A DNA stretch of 7,774 bases from Spyradocola sp050942925 (GTDB lineage: Bacteria > Bacillota > Clostridia > Christensenellales > UBA1750): positions 1-7,774 of the forward strand of contig JBMNOF010000088.1 in NCBI GenBank assembly GCA_050942925.1, written 5' to 3'. A program made the position numbers and the translations under genes. A model generated the notes under the pieces. The model made no database searches, was not told the origin of the DNA, and saw only the letters and a program-made list of their open reading frames with translations. Below, in pieces: positions 1 to 7,774 of the stretch (position 1 is its first letter; each line of letters opens with the position of its first letter).

Positions 1-1
1 G

Positions 2-403
2 ATGTCGCTGGGCAACATCGCCTATTACGCCATGTGGCTGCGCCGCTACATGGTGGATGAGAGCACGAAGGACTACGTCCAGCTGGCCAAGATCAAGGGC
101 GTCTCGGGCAACCGGATCATGTTCACCCACATCTTCCGCAACGCCTTTGTGCCCATGGCGCAGTACATCCCAACCTCGTTCCTGAATACCGTCGTCGGTT
201 CCATCTACATCGAGTCGCTCTATTCCATCCCCGGCATGGGCGGTTTGCTCGTGGACGTGGTCAAGAAGCAGGACAACAACATGGTGCAGGGCATCGTGCT
301 GGTGTTCGCGTGCGTGGGCGTCGTCGGCCTGATCTTCGGCGACCTGCTGATGGTTCTGCTTGACCCCCGCATCAGCTTCGGCTCGAAAGGAGGAAACCGG
401 TAA
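2..403 (+). CDS. oppB: Oligopeptide ABC transporter permease OppB, C-terminal part (5' end outside window)
   Basis: Only the last 133 residues or so are present. The frame is open to the left edge, so the first in-window Met is probably internal. The protein is an inner subunit of a peptide importer in the cytoplasmic membrane. The permease coupling (EAA) loop that docks on the ATPases is visible: DYVQLAKIKGVSGNRI followed by RNAFVPM, about in-window residues 24-52. Hydrophobic segments follow, including GIVLVFACVGVVGLIFGDLL, and the usual ending LLDPRISF. The tail resembles streptococcal AmiC, whose family members are longer (around 500 residues, from memory) than enterobacterial OppB. The stop codon lies one base before the oppC start, so the two genes are almost certainly co-transcribed. 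The family is secure; the actual peptide substrate is not shown by this fragment. Confidence 0.93.
   Translation: MSLGNIAYYAMWLRRYMVDESTKDYVQLAKIKGVSGNRIMFTHIFRNAFVPMAQYIPTSFLNTVVGSIYIESLYSIPGMGGLLVDVVKKQDNNMVQGIVLVFACVGVVGLIFGDLLMVLLDPRISFGSKGGNR
386..394 (+). promoter_or_regulatory. Ribosome binding site that fixes the oppC start
   Basis: AAAGGAGGA lies inside the end of oppB, 10-11 bases before ATG 405. It supports ATG 405 over an in-frame TTG at 360, which has no comparable site and would add 15 low-complexity residues. Confidence 0.85.
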
Positions 404-404
404 C

Positions 405-1409
405 ATGGGCATCATCAAGCATCCCAAGCTCGAGCAGCTCGAGCGCGAGTGCAGCGAAAACCTCAAGGCTGCCCTGGACGAACACGAGGCGTTTAGCTTT
501 GCAAAGTTCGACGAGCAGGAGGTGGAGCGCACCGGATACTCCAACTACTCCTATTGGGGAAGCACCTTCCGCGCCTTCTGCAAGAATAAGCTGGCCCTGA
601 CGCTCGTTTTCGTGGTGTTGGCCATCCTGCTCTTTACGTTCCTGCAGCCCTATCTGCCCGGACAGTTTGACGCCTTTGTCGTCAACAACGACCCGGAGAC
701 CGGCATCCCGCTGCGCAACGAGCCGCCGAACTCCGTCCATTGGCTGGGCACGAACTCCATCGGCCAGGACCTTTGGTCCCGACTCTGGCAGGGCACGCGC
801 ACATCCCTGCTGATCGGCCTTGCGGTCGCCTGCATTGAGGCGGTCATCGGCATCACGGTCGGCGTCCTGTGGGGCTATGTCCGCAAGCTCGACTTCATCT
901 TTACCGAGCTGTACAACATCCTGGACAACATTCCCTCCACGGTCGTCCTGATCCTCGTCTCCTACATGCTGCGGCCAGGCGTGGGCACCATTATCCTAGC
1001 CATGTCCATCACCTCGTGGATCGGCATGGCGCGCTTCATCCGCAACCAGATCATCATCATCCGCGACCGGGAGTACAACCTCGCCTCGCGGTGCTTGGGA
1101 ACGCCGGTCTACCGCATCATCCTGCGCAACCTCCTGCCGTACCTGGTCTCGGTGGTCATGCTGCGCATGGCGCTGTCGATCCCCTCGGCCATCGGCTCTG
1201 AGGTGTTCATCACCTACATCGGCCTGGGCCTGCCCGCGACGATTCCCTCCCTGGGCAACCTGATCAACGAGGGCAGAACCCTCATGATGAGCCCGAACCT
1301 TCGCTACCAGCTCATCTACCCCACGATCATCCTGTCCATCGTCACCATCTCCTTCTACGTGGTGGGCAACGCCTTCTCCGACGCGGCCGATCCCAAGAAC
1401 CATCGATAA
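405..1409 (+). CDS. oppC: Oligopeptide ABC transporter permease OppC
   Basis: The protein has 334 residues and is the second membrane subunit of the importer, partner of OppB. An N-terminal cytoplasmic stretch of about 60 charged residues leads to YSYWGSTFRAF, also seen just before the first membrane helix in AmiD-type permeases. Helix 1 is at about 63-80. An extracytoplasmic part with the OppC hallmark HWLGTNSIGQDLWSRL (112-127) follows, then further helices at about 134-157, 178-200, 246-275 and 303-322. The ATPase-coupling loop is about 223-245 (EYNLASRCLGTPVYRII, then RNLLP). The start at ATG 405 is chosen for its strong ribosome binding site. The N-terminal tail before helix 1 seems somewhat longer than in AmiD. 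Dipeptide versus oligopeptide specificity cannot be read from the permease. Confidence 0.95.
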   Translation: MGIIKHPKLEQLERECSENLKAALDEHEAFSFAKFDEQEVERTGYSNYSYWGSTFRAFCKNKLALTLVFVVLAILLFTFLQPYLPGQFDAFVVNNDPETGIPLRNEPPNSVHWLGTNSIGQDLWSRLWQGTRTSLLIGLAVACIEAVIGITVGVLWGYVRKLDFIFTELYNILDNIPSTVVLILVSYMLRPGVGTIILAMSITSWIGMARFIRNQIIIIRDREYNLASRCLGTPVYRIILRNLLPYLVSVVMLRMALSIPSAIGSEVFITYIGLGLPATIPSLGNLINEGRTLMMSPNLRYQLIYPTIILSIVTISFYVVGNAFSDAADPKNHR

Positions 1410-1424
1410 GGAGGCGCGCGCAAC

Positions 1425-2521
1425 ATGAGTGAAAAAAAGACCATTCTCTCCATTCGGGATCTGAGCGTGCGCTTTACGCTGCGCGGACGCATCCTGCACG
1501 CCATCCGCGGCCTCTCGCTGGACGTGTACGCGGGCGAAAGCCTGGCCATCGTCGGCGAGTCCGGATGCGGCAAGTCCGTGCTCAATAAGAACCTCATCGG
1601 CCTGCTGGACAGCAACGGCTACATCGACGAGGGCACCATCCGCTACTACGGCATGGAAAAGGACCCGTCTTCCCCCGACCTCTACGGCGAGGACGAAAAC
1701 GGCACCTACGCAGACCTTGCCAAGTTCAAGAAGGAAAAGGATTGGCTCCGCGTGCGCGGCAAGGAGGTCTGCATGATCCTCCAGGACCCCATGACGAGCC
1801 TCAACCCCCTCAAGACCATCGGCGCGCAGATCGGCGAAGCCATCCGCCTGCACCAGGGCCTGCGCGGCAAGGCGCTCAAGGAGGCGGTCCTGTCCATCAT
1901 GCGCGACGTGCGCATCGACAACCCCGAGCGCCGCTATAAGCAGTACCCGCATGAGTTCTCCGGCGGCATGCGCCAGAGGGTCGTCATCGCCATCGCCATC
2001 GCCTGCCAGCCCAAGATCCTCATCTGCGACGAGCCCACCACGGCGCTGGACGTCACCATCCAGGCCCAGGTGCTCTACCTGCTCAAGGAGCTCAAGAAGA
2101 AGTACAACCTCACCGTCATCTTCATCACCCACGACCTCGGCGTCGTGGCCAACATCGCGGACCGCGTGGCCGTCATGTACGCCGGCGACATCGTGGAGCT
2201 GGGCATGGTGGAGGAGATTTTCTACGACCCGCGCCATCCCTATACCTGGGCGCTGCTCTCGTCCCTGCCGCAGCTCGGCGTCAAGGGCGAGGAGCTGTTC
2301 TCCATCAAGGGCACGCCGCCCAACCTCTTCACGCCCGTCCACGGCGACGCCTTTGCCCCGCGCAACCCCCGCGCCCTCAAGATCGACTTTGTGGAGCGTC
2401 CGCCCTACTTTGACGTCACGCCCACCCACAAGGCCCGCACCTGGCTGCTCGATCCCCGCGCGCCGCGGGTGGAGCCGCCCAAGATCATCCAGCAACTCCA
2501 CAGCGAAGGGGGCGTCCGCGA

Positions 2522-2525
<4 letters not shown>
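1425..2525 (+). CDS. oppD: Oligopeptide ABC transporter ATPase OppD (AmiE type)
   Basis: The protein has 366 residues and is a cytoplasmic ATPase that powers peptide import together with OppF. All nucleotide-binding motifs are intact: Walker A GESGCGKS (44-51), Q-loop Q120 in ILQDPMTSLNP, signature FSGGMRQR (178-185), Walker B ILICDEP (198-204), D-loop ALD (207-209) and switch His236. An insertion at about 75-112 between Walker A and the Q-loop, with the ending DWLRVRGKEV, is like AmiE. The C-terminal oligopeptide-specific region (about 262-350) has none of the four cysteines that hold an iron-sulfur cluster in many OppD/DppD proteins; the matching positions are D308, N314, D321 and T339. AAGGAGG overlaps the oppC stop, 10 bases before this ATG. 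The stop overlaps the oppF start (ATGA), indicating translational coupling. Confidence 0.95.
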
Positions 2526-3457
<932 letters not shown>

Positions 3458-3491
3458 GTTTTCCCCCGCATTTTCCCATTCTTGGCAATGC

Positions 3492-3519
3492 ACAAGGGCG
3501 CGCCGCGGCGCGCCCTTGT
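3492..3519 (+). terminator. GC-rich hairpin between oppF and the peptidase genes (partial terminator or attenuator)
   Basis: A perfect inverted repeat: ACAAGGGCGCGCC pairs with GGCGCGCCCTTGT, giving a 13-bp stem closed by a two-base GC turn, so the two innermost pairs may open into a larger loop. It starts 35 bases after the oppF stop. The T-run beside it is weak (TTGTTTGC); a clean six-T run lies only at 3534-3539, separated by 14 bases. Only 23 bases lie between hairpin and the next ATG, too few for a promoter, so the downstream genes should depend on read-through or on a promoter upstream of the hairpin. A leaky terminator or an mRNA-stabilising hairpin both fit. Confidence 0.65.
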
Positions 3520-3524
3520 TTGCG

Positions 3525-3531
3525 GAAAGGA
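3525..3531 (+). promoter_or_regulatory. Ribosome binding site that fixes the LD-carboxypeptidase start
   Basis: GAAAGGA sits 11 bases before ATG 3543. An upstream in-frame TTG at 3516 lies inside the 3' arm of the hairpin and would add nine residues not expected in the family, so ATG 3543 is preferred. Confidence 0.7.
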
Positions 3532-3542
3532 CGTTTTTTCGC

Positions 3543-4469
3543 ATGGATACACCGTTTCCTGCCCTGCCGCCGCTCCGGCAGGGGAGCCGCGTGGCGCTTC
3601 TCGCCCCCTCCGGCCCCCTGCCGGAGGGCCGGCTGGACAAAGCCGTCGAGGCCGTTCGCCGCTTCGGCCTCGAACCCGAAATCTACCCCAGCGCCCGCGC
3701 GCACCGCGGCTACCTCGCCGGCTCCGACGACCGCCGCGCCGCCGATGTGCAGGCCGCCTTCCTCGACGACCGGATCGAGGGCATCCTCTGCCTCCGCGGG
3801 GGATATGGCGCCCAGAGGCTCTATTCCCGCATCGACTGGAAGGCCGTCGCCCAGCACCCCAAGCCTTTGTACGGCTATAGCGACGTCACCTTCTTCCACG
3901 CGCAGCTGCAAAACCTGGGCATCCGGTCCTTCCATACGCCCATGCCCTCCACCGAGTGGTATGCCGGCTTGGACGAGTACACCGAACACTGGCTCCGATT
4001 CGCCCTCTTTGGCGGCGAATGGGGAGAGCTGCCGAATTGCCCGGGTGTCTCGCGCCAGACCATTGCTCCCGGCCGCGCCCGGGGCACGCTCGTCGGCGGC
4101 AACCTCTCGCTCCTCACTTCGGCCTTGGGCACGCCCTATGCGCCGGACCTGCGCGGCAAGATCCTGTTCCTGGAGGACGTGGGCGAAGCGCCCTACCGCC
4201 TGGACGGCATGCTCCAGCACCTGGTCGCCTCCGGCTGCCTGGAGGAATGCCGCGGCATCGCCCTGGGGTACTTTACGGACTGCGTGCCGCGGGAGGGAAA
4301 GCAGAGCCTGACAATCGAGGAGATCTTCTGCGACCTGCTCGCGCCGCTGGGCATCCCGGTGCTGGCCGGGCTCACCTGCGGCCACAGCGAGCCCACACTC
4401 TCCCTGCCCCTGGGAGCGGAGGCGGAGCTGGACGCCGGCGCGCAGACGCTGACCATCCTTCCCGACTAG
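3543..4469 (+). CDS. LD-carboxypeptidase, peptidase family S66 (YkfA/LdcA-like)
   Basis: The protein has 308 residues, the usual length for S66 enzymes. Family members hydrolyse the bond between meso-diaminopimelate (or L-Lys) and the terminal D-Ala of murein tetrapeptides. Visible landmarks: N-terminal strand RVALLAPSGPL (16-26), the RGGYGAQRL loop (85-93), the nucleophile Ser113 in GYSDVTFF, LVGGNLSLL (183-191), LFLEDVGEAPYRLDGML (208-224), where E211 or E215 should be the catalytic Glu, and GHSEPTLSLPLG (280-291) with the likely catalytic His281. No signal peptide is seen, so it should act in the cytoplasm on imported peptides. Position after opp genes and before an NlpC/P60 gene matches the ykfA setting of Bacillus. 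A MccF-like role (cleaving peptide-nucleotide antibiotics) is the family alternative, but less likely here. The gene is well preserved. Confidence 0.9.
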   Translation: MDTPFPALPPLRQGSRVALLAPSGPLPEGRLDKAVEAVRRFGLEPEIYPSARAHRGYLAGSDDRRAADVQAAFLDDRIEGILCLRGGYGAQRLYSRIDWKAVAQHPKPLYGYSDVTFFHAQLQNLGIRSFHTPMPSTEWYAGLDEYTEHWLRFALFGGEWGELPNCPGVSRQTIAPGRARGTLVGGNLSLLTSALGTPYAPDLRGKILFLEDVGEAPYRLDGMLQHLVASGCLEECRGIALGYFTDCVPREGKQSLTIEEIFCDLLAPLGIPVLAGLTCGHSEPTLSLPLGAEAELDAGAQTLTILPD

Positions 4470-4479
4470 GAGGTATCCC

Positions 4480-5277
4480 ATGGATTGGAAACAAGAGGTT
4501 CTCTCCCTGGCCCAGGCCGGACCCGGCCGCGCATCCCTCCTGCTCGCGGATGCGGAGACCGGCGCCCCGATCCTGGAATGGGAGGCAGACCGCCGCGTCG
4601 TCTCTGCCTCCACAATCAAGGTCGCCATCCTCCTGTGCGCCCTTTCCGAAGTCCAGCACGGCTGCGCGCGCCTTTCCGAGGAGATCTTCGTCCCGGAGGC
4701 CGACGTGTTGGAGGATAGCGAGGTCTTTGACGGCGGGGCGCAGGCCCTGCCCCTGGACGAGCTGCTGCGCTGGATGATCATCACCAGCGACAACACCGCG
4801 ACAAACGCCTTGATTCGGCGCTTTTCCATGGACCGCATCAACGCCTTCTGCCGCGAAAGGGGCTGGACCGACACGCGCGTGGAGCGGCTCATGCTCGACT
4901 ATGCCGCGGTTGCGGCCGGAAAAAACAACTATACCAGCGCGCGCGACCAATGCGCCATGTTCCGCGGGATCTACCGGCAAGCCCTCCTGACGCCGGAGCT
5001 TTGCACCTACGCCCTGAAGGTCTTGCTGGACCAGCGCTGCAAGGACGACTTCTTTCGCTACATTCCCTTCCCCGTGCGCGCCGCGCACAAGACCGGGAGC
5101 CTTGCGGACGTCGACCACGACAGCGGCCTGTTCTTCCTGCCGGGCTGCCCGCCCTTTTACCTCGGGGTCTTTGTCACCGACCTTCCCCGGGAGGGCGCCG
5201 GACGCCGCACGATCGGCCGCATCGCCAGACGAATCTACGACGAGTTTCACGAACCCTTGGAGAACGAATCGAAATAA
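4480..5277 (+). CDS. Beta-lactamase-fold serine hydrolase without signal peptide
   Basis: The protein has 265 residues of the class A beta-lactamase / PBP-like serine hydrolase fold. The three active-site motifs are present: S44-T-I-K47 (nucleophile Ser44, base Lys47), S103-D-N105, and K204-T-G206 followed by Ser. In the region equivalent to the omega loop, TRVERLMLDYAAVAAGKNNY (132-151), the deacylating Glu166 of true class A enzymes appears replaced by Met138, so efficient penicillin hydrolysis is doubtful. The N-terminus, MDWKQEVLSLAQAGPG, is not a signal peptide and no lipobox is seen, so the product is probably cytoplasmic, unusual for this fold. TAGGAGGT overlaps the upstream stop six bases before the ATG, tying it to the LD-carboxypeptidase gene. 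A plausible role is cutting a D-amino-acid peptide bond in imported wall peptides, for example DD-carboxypeptidase action; this is inference. Annotation as a resistance gene would be unsafe. Confidence 0.85.
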   Translation: MDWKQEVLSLAQAGPGRASLLLADAETGAPILEWEADRRVVSASTIKVAILLCALSEVQHGCARLSEEIFVPEADVLEDSEVFDGGAQALPLDELLRWMIITSDNTATNALIRRFSMDRINAFCRERGWTDTRVERLMLDYAAVAAGKNNYTSARDQCAMFRGIYRQALLTPELCTYALKVLLDQRCKDDFFRYIPFPVRAAHKTGSLADVDHDSGLFFLPGCPPFYLGVFVTDLPREGAGRRTIGRIARRIYDEFHEPLENESK

Positions 5278-5289
5278 GGGGGAATCGCC

Positions 5290-6105
5290 ATGTTTGCACG
5301 GGTGATTACGGGCCTTGCGCCCCTGATGACGGAGCCTGCGCGCAACTGCGAGCAGGCGGATGAGGCGCTCTTCGGCATGCGCGTGGAGGTCCTGGAGGAA
5401 AAGGGACCCTGGGTGCGCGTGCGCACGCACTACCGCTACGAGGGCTGGGCGGAGAAAGACCGCCTCTTCCCGGAGGGCGAGGGGACGCGCGACTTTGACG
5501 CGGCCGAAAAGCGCGTGCTCGGGAAGCGCTGCGCGGACCTGATGCACGAGGCGCTCGTGGAGAGCTACCCGCTGGTGAGCGTCCCGCGCGGGGCGCTGCT
5601 GGGCGTGACCGGGCGCACGTCCGACCGCGGCTGGGCTGAGGTGCTCCTTCCGGACGGCCGCCGCGCCTGGACGCGCGCCAACTACCTCCAGCCGCACGTG
5701 ACCTCTGCCGAGGGCAAGAGCGAGGAGACGCTCCGCCGGGAGCTCGTCCGCGCCGCCCTGCCCTATCTCGGGACGCCCTACCGCTGGGGCGGAAAGTCCA
5801 CGCTGGGCATCGATTGCTCCGGCCTGTGCTCCATGGCCTACATGCTCTGCGGCGTGCTCATCTACCGCGACGCCAAGATCATGCCCGGCTTCCCCGTGCA
5901 CAGCATTCCCTTTTCGCAGGTGAAAATGGGAGACTTGCTCTTTTTCCCGGGACATGTGGGCATGTACATCCGCGACGGCCTGTTTCTGCACTCCACCTCC
6001 CACGAGGGGGATGAGGGCGTGGTGCTGGCTTCCCTGACGCCGGGTCACCCGCGCTACCGCGAGGACCTGCGCAAGAGCATGAAGGACTGTGGGAGTATAT
6101 TCTGA
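5290..6105 (+). CDS. NlpC/P60 endopeptidase with two SH3-like domains (YkfC-like)
   Basis: The protein has 271 residues. Two SH3-like bacterial domains come first (about 3-60, with GPWVRVRTHYRYEGWAEKDRL; and about 80-136, with RGWAEVLLPDGRRAWTRANYL), followed by an NlpC/P60 cysteine peptidase domain (about 148-262). The catalytic residues are Cys176 in DCSG, His222 in GHVGMY and His234 in LFLHST. The 12-residue His-His spacing equals that in Bacillus cereus YkfC as I recall it (His291/His303). YkfC-type enzymes cut between gamma-D-Glu and the diamino acid of peptides with a free N-terminal L-Ala, which suits cytosolic recycling. No signal peptide or membrane segment is seen. AAGGGGGA overlaps the previous stop about seven bases upstream of ATG 5290. 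The stop overlaps the next start by one base. A secreted wall hydrolase is the alternative, disfavoured by the N-terminus. Confidence 0.88.
   Translation: MFARVITGLAPLMTEPARNCEQADEALFGMRVEVLEEKGPWVRVRTHYRYEGWAEKDRLFPEGEGTRDFDAAEKRVLGKRCADLMHEALVESYPLVSVPRGALLGVTGRTSDRGWAEVLLPDGRRAWTRANYLQPHVTSAEGKSEETLRRELVRAALPYLGTPYRWGGKSTLGIDCSGLCSMAYMLCGVLIYRDAKIMPGFPVHSIPFSQVKMGDLLFFPGHVGMYIRDGLFLHSTSHEGDEGVVLASLTPGHPRYREDLRKSMKDCGSIF
6091..6095 (+). promoter_or_regulatory. Ribosome binding site for the amidohydrolase
   Basis: GGGAG lies nine bases before ATG 6105 and inside the end of the NlpC/P60 gene. A second in-frame ATG at 6114 would be 18 bases away, so 6105, which overlaps the previous stop as TGATG, is preferred. 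Confidence 0.6.
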
Positions 6106-7730
6106 TGGAAGACATGCAGCTGATTCTCTATAACGCCCGCCTGCGCGGGCAGAACGGCCTCCTGCCGGAGACCGCAATGGCCGTGATGGACGGCAAGATT
6201 TGGGCCCTGGGCGACGACGAGGGCATCCTCATGCTCCAGGGCGAGGAGACGGAGTGCATCGACCTTAAGGGCGCGACGGTCTATCCCGGGTTCGGGGACA
6301 GCCACATGCACCTGTTGCACTTTGGCGTAACGCTGCGCGAGGTCGAACTCAAGGACGCCAACTCCATCGAGGAGGTGCAGACGCTCTGCCGGGCATTCAT
6401 AGAGAACAACCACATCCCCGAGGGGACGGTCGTCTACGCCCACGGCTGGAACCAGGACCGCTTTCCCGACCGGCGCATGCCCACCCGGCACGACCTGGAC
6501 GCCGTCTCCACCAAGCACCCCATTGTCGCGCCGCGCATCTGCGGCCACATCGCAACGGGCAATACCCTGGCATTGGAGCGCTTTTCCATCACCAAGGACA
6601 CGCGCGTGCCGGGCGGGGAGACCTACCTGGACGAGGCAGGCGAGCCCACCGGCATCGTCAGCGAGAACGCCGTGAGCCTGCTCTACGGGGCGCAGCGCGA
6701 GGTGACGGTGGAGGAGGTCAAGGAGATCCTGCGCCGCGCTGCGGACTACGCCGCCTCCCGCGGAATCACGTGCGTCCACTCCGACGACCTGCACGCCATG
6801 GCCGGCTGCAGCGCGGAGAACGTCATCGAGGCCTACCGGCAGCTCGCCCGCGAGGACGCGCTGGCGGTGCGCGTCTACGAGCAGTGCCAGCTCCTGAACC
6901 CGAAGGAGATCGAAGACTTTTTCTCCGAGGGGCATTTTTCTGGGGAGGCGGAGGGCGCGTTCTCGCTCTATAGCATGAAGATCATCTCCGACGGGTCCCT
7001 TGGCGCGCGCACGGCGTACCTGCGCGAGCCCTATTCCGATGCGCCGACGACGCGCGGCCTGCTCTGCTACGAGCCCCGGGAGATCGAGGACATGGTCCAG
7101 GCCGCACAGGTGCACGGCATGCCCGTTGCCGTCCACGCCATCGGCGACGCGGCCATGGACGTCTGCCTTTCCGCCATCGAAAGGGCGCAGAAGGCGGACC
7201 CCGAGCACAAGCTCCGCCATGGCATCGTCCATTGCCAGATCACGGACGAAGCGATCCTGGACCGCTTTGCCGCCCTGGGCGTGCAGGCCTATGTCCAGCC
7301 CGTGTTCCTCGAGTACGACGCGCACATCGTCGAGGACCGCGTGGGAAAGGACCGCGCCGCGCACAGCTACGCGTGGAAGAGCCTGTTGGCTCGCGGCGTC
7401 AACGTCTCCGGCGGCTCGGATTGCCCGGTGGAGGGCATGGACAGCTGCAAGAACCTCTACTGCGCCATGACGCGCATGGACTTTGACGGCCAGCCCGCGG
7501 GCGGCTGGCGCCCCGAGGAGGACTTGAGCGCGCAGGAGGCGCTGCAGGTCTTTACGCGCAACGTCGCCGCCGCCAGCGGAGAGGAAACCCGCCGCGGCGA
7601 CCTCGTTCCCGGGTTTGACGCAGACCTGACCGTCCTTCCGGAGGACTTTTTCGAGATCGAGCCTGCGCGCGTGCAGGCGCTTTCGCCGGTCCTCACGGTC
7701 ATGGGCGGCAAGGTTCGCTTCCGCGCATAG
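6105..7730 (+). CDS. Amidohydrolase family protein, YtcJ-type (Amidohydro_3)
   Basis: The protein has 541 residues, the usual size for YtcJ-like members of the metal-dependent amidohydrolase superfamily, which include N-substituted formamide deformylase. A beta-sandwich part formed from both ends (about 1-60 and 490-541) encloses a TIM-barrel. Expected metal-site residues are present: H67-M-H69 in GDSHMHLLHFG, Lys292 in MKIISDGSLGARTA (candidate carboxylated lysine), His344 in VHAIGDAA, His372/His376 in RHGIVHCQ, and Asp439 in GGSDCPVEG. The end VPGFDADLTVLPEDFF (501-516) is typical. No signal peptide is seen, so it should be cytoplasmic. Its one-base overlap with the NlpC/P60 gene argues for a linked role, perhaps hydrolysis of an N-acyl or N-formyl amino acid or peptide product. 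The substrate cannot be read from sequence: family members are mostly uncharacterised. Confidence 0.9.
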   Translation: MEDMQLILYNARLRGQNGLLPETAMAVMDGKIWALGDDEGILMLQGEETECIDLKGATVYPGFGDSHMHLLHFGVTLREVELKDANSIEEVQTLCRAFIENNHIPEGTVVYAHGWNQDRFPDRRMPTRHDLDAVSTKHPIVAPRICGHIATGNTLALERFSITKDTRVPGGETYLDEAGEPTGIVSENAVSLLYGAQREVTVEEVKEILRRAADYAASRGITCVHSDDLHAMAGCSAENVIEAYRQLAREDALAVRVYEQCQLLNPKEIEDFFSEGHFSGEAEGAFSLYSMKIISDGSLGARTAYLREPYSDAPTTRGLLCYEPREIEDMVQAAQVHGMPVAVHAIGDAAMDVCLSAIERAQKADPEHKLRHGIVHCQITDEAILDRFAALGVQAYVQPVFLEYDAHIVEDRVGKDRAAHSYAWKSLLARGVNVSGGSDCPVEGMDSCKNLYCAMTRMDFDGQPAGGWRPEEDLSAQEALQVFTRNVAAASGEETRRGDLVPGFDADLTVLPEDFFEIEPARVQALSPVLTVMGGKVRFRA

Positions 7731-7741
7731 GAAGCCGCACA

Positions 7742-7774
7742 AAGGCGCCCCAGGGCATTGCCCTGGGGCGCCTT
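7742..7774 (+). terminator. Intrinsic terminator hairpin after the amidohydrolase gene (cut by window edge)
   Basis: AAGGCGCCCCAGGGC pairs perfectly with GCCCTGGGGCGCCTT, a 15-bp stem with a three-base ATT loop, starting 11 bases after the stop codon. The T-run expected for termination would lie just past the window edge (the sequence ends in CTT). The upstream A-run (AAA) suggests that it could also work for a gene converging from the right. It marks the 3' end of the transcription unit. Confidence 0.8.

Noticed and set aside
360..404. Upstream TTG start for oppC
   Set aside because: It has no good ribosome binding site, and the added residues lie in the end of oppB; ATG 405 has AAAGGAGGA at proper spacing.
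996..2501. Long open frame on the minus strand opposite oppC and oppD (501 residues)
   Set aside because: It lies opposite two well-recognised genes, and its composition (rich in Val, Asp, His, Gly and Arg) is what a GC-rich coding strand gives in reverse. No motif or ribosome binding site is seen.
3482..3510. Possible -35 box TTGGCA in the oppF-peptidase gap
   Set aside because: At 17-18 bases downstream there is only GC-rich hairpin sequence with nothing like TATAAT, so a standard vegetative promoter is not supported.
3534..3539. Six-T run as the U-tract of the hairpin
   Set aside because: It is 14 bases beyond the stem and lies between the ribosome binding site and the ATG, too far to serve as the U-tract of a standard intrinsic terminator.
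4480..5277. Antibiotic resistance (true class A beta-lactamase) reading
   Set aside because: There is no export signal, and the omega-loop Glu appears absent; context is peptide recycling.

Overview
The window is a compact, GC-rich stretch with seven and a half genes, all on the + strand, and almost no intergenic space. It reads as chromosome from a GC-rich Bacillota (Clostridia-like) bacterium. The evidence is strong AGGAGG-type ribosome binding sites that often overlap the preceding stop codon, Opp proteins that resemble the AmiC/AmiD/AmiE/AmiF branch of Gram-positive oligopeptide importers, and third codon positions that are mostly G or C. I cannot name the genus. I see no tRNA, rRNA, CRISPR array, insertion sequence or phage gene. 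No gap without a gene exceeds 85 bases.

Left half (1-3457): the 3' end of oppB, then complete oppC, oppD and oppF. These are two membrane permeases and two ATPases of an oligopeptide ABC importer. The rest of oppB, and presumably the binding protein gene, lie upstream of the window.

Right half (3543-7730): four genes for enzymes that all lack a visible signal peptide. They are an S66-family LD-carboxypeptidase, a beta-lactamase-fold serine hydrolase, an NlpC/P60 endopeptidase with two SH3-like domains (YkfC type), and a YtcJ-type metal-dependent amidohydrolase. A perfect inverted repeat that looks like a terminator closes the block at the right edge of the window.

Together the layout resembles the Bacillus subtilis ykfABCD-dpp arrangement for recovering cell-wall (murein) peptides: the importer brings in wall-derived peptides, the NlpC/P60 enzyme cuts the gamma-D-Glu-diamino acid bond, and the S66 enzyme removes D-Ala. 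The beta-lactamase-fold protein and the amidohydrolase are the parts not explained by that model, and the expected L-Ala-D/L-Glu epimerase is not in the window. The two halves are separated by 85 bases holding a strong GC hairpin, which may set the expression ratio between importer and enzymes. The pathway assignment is inference from family and context.
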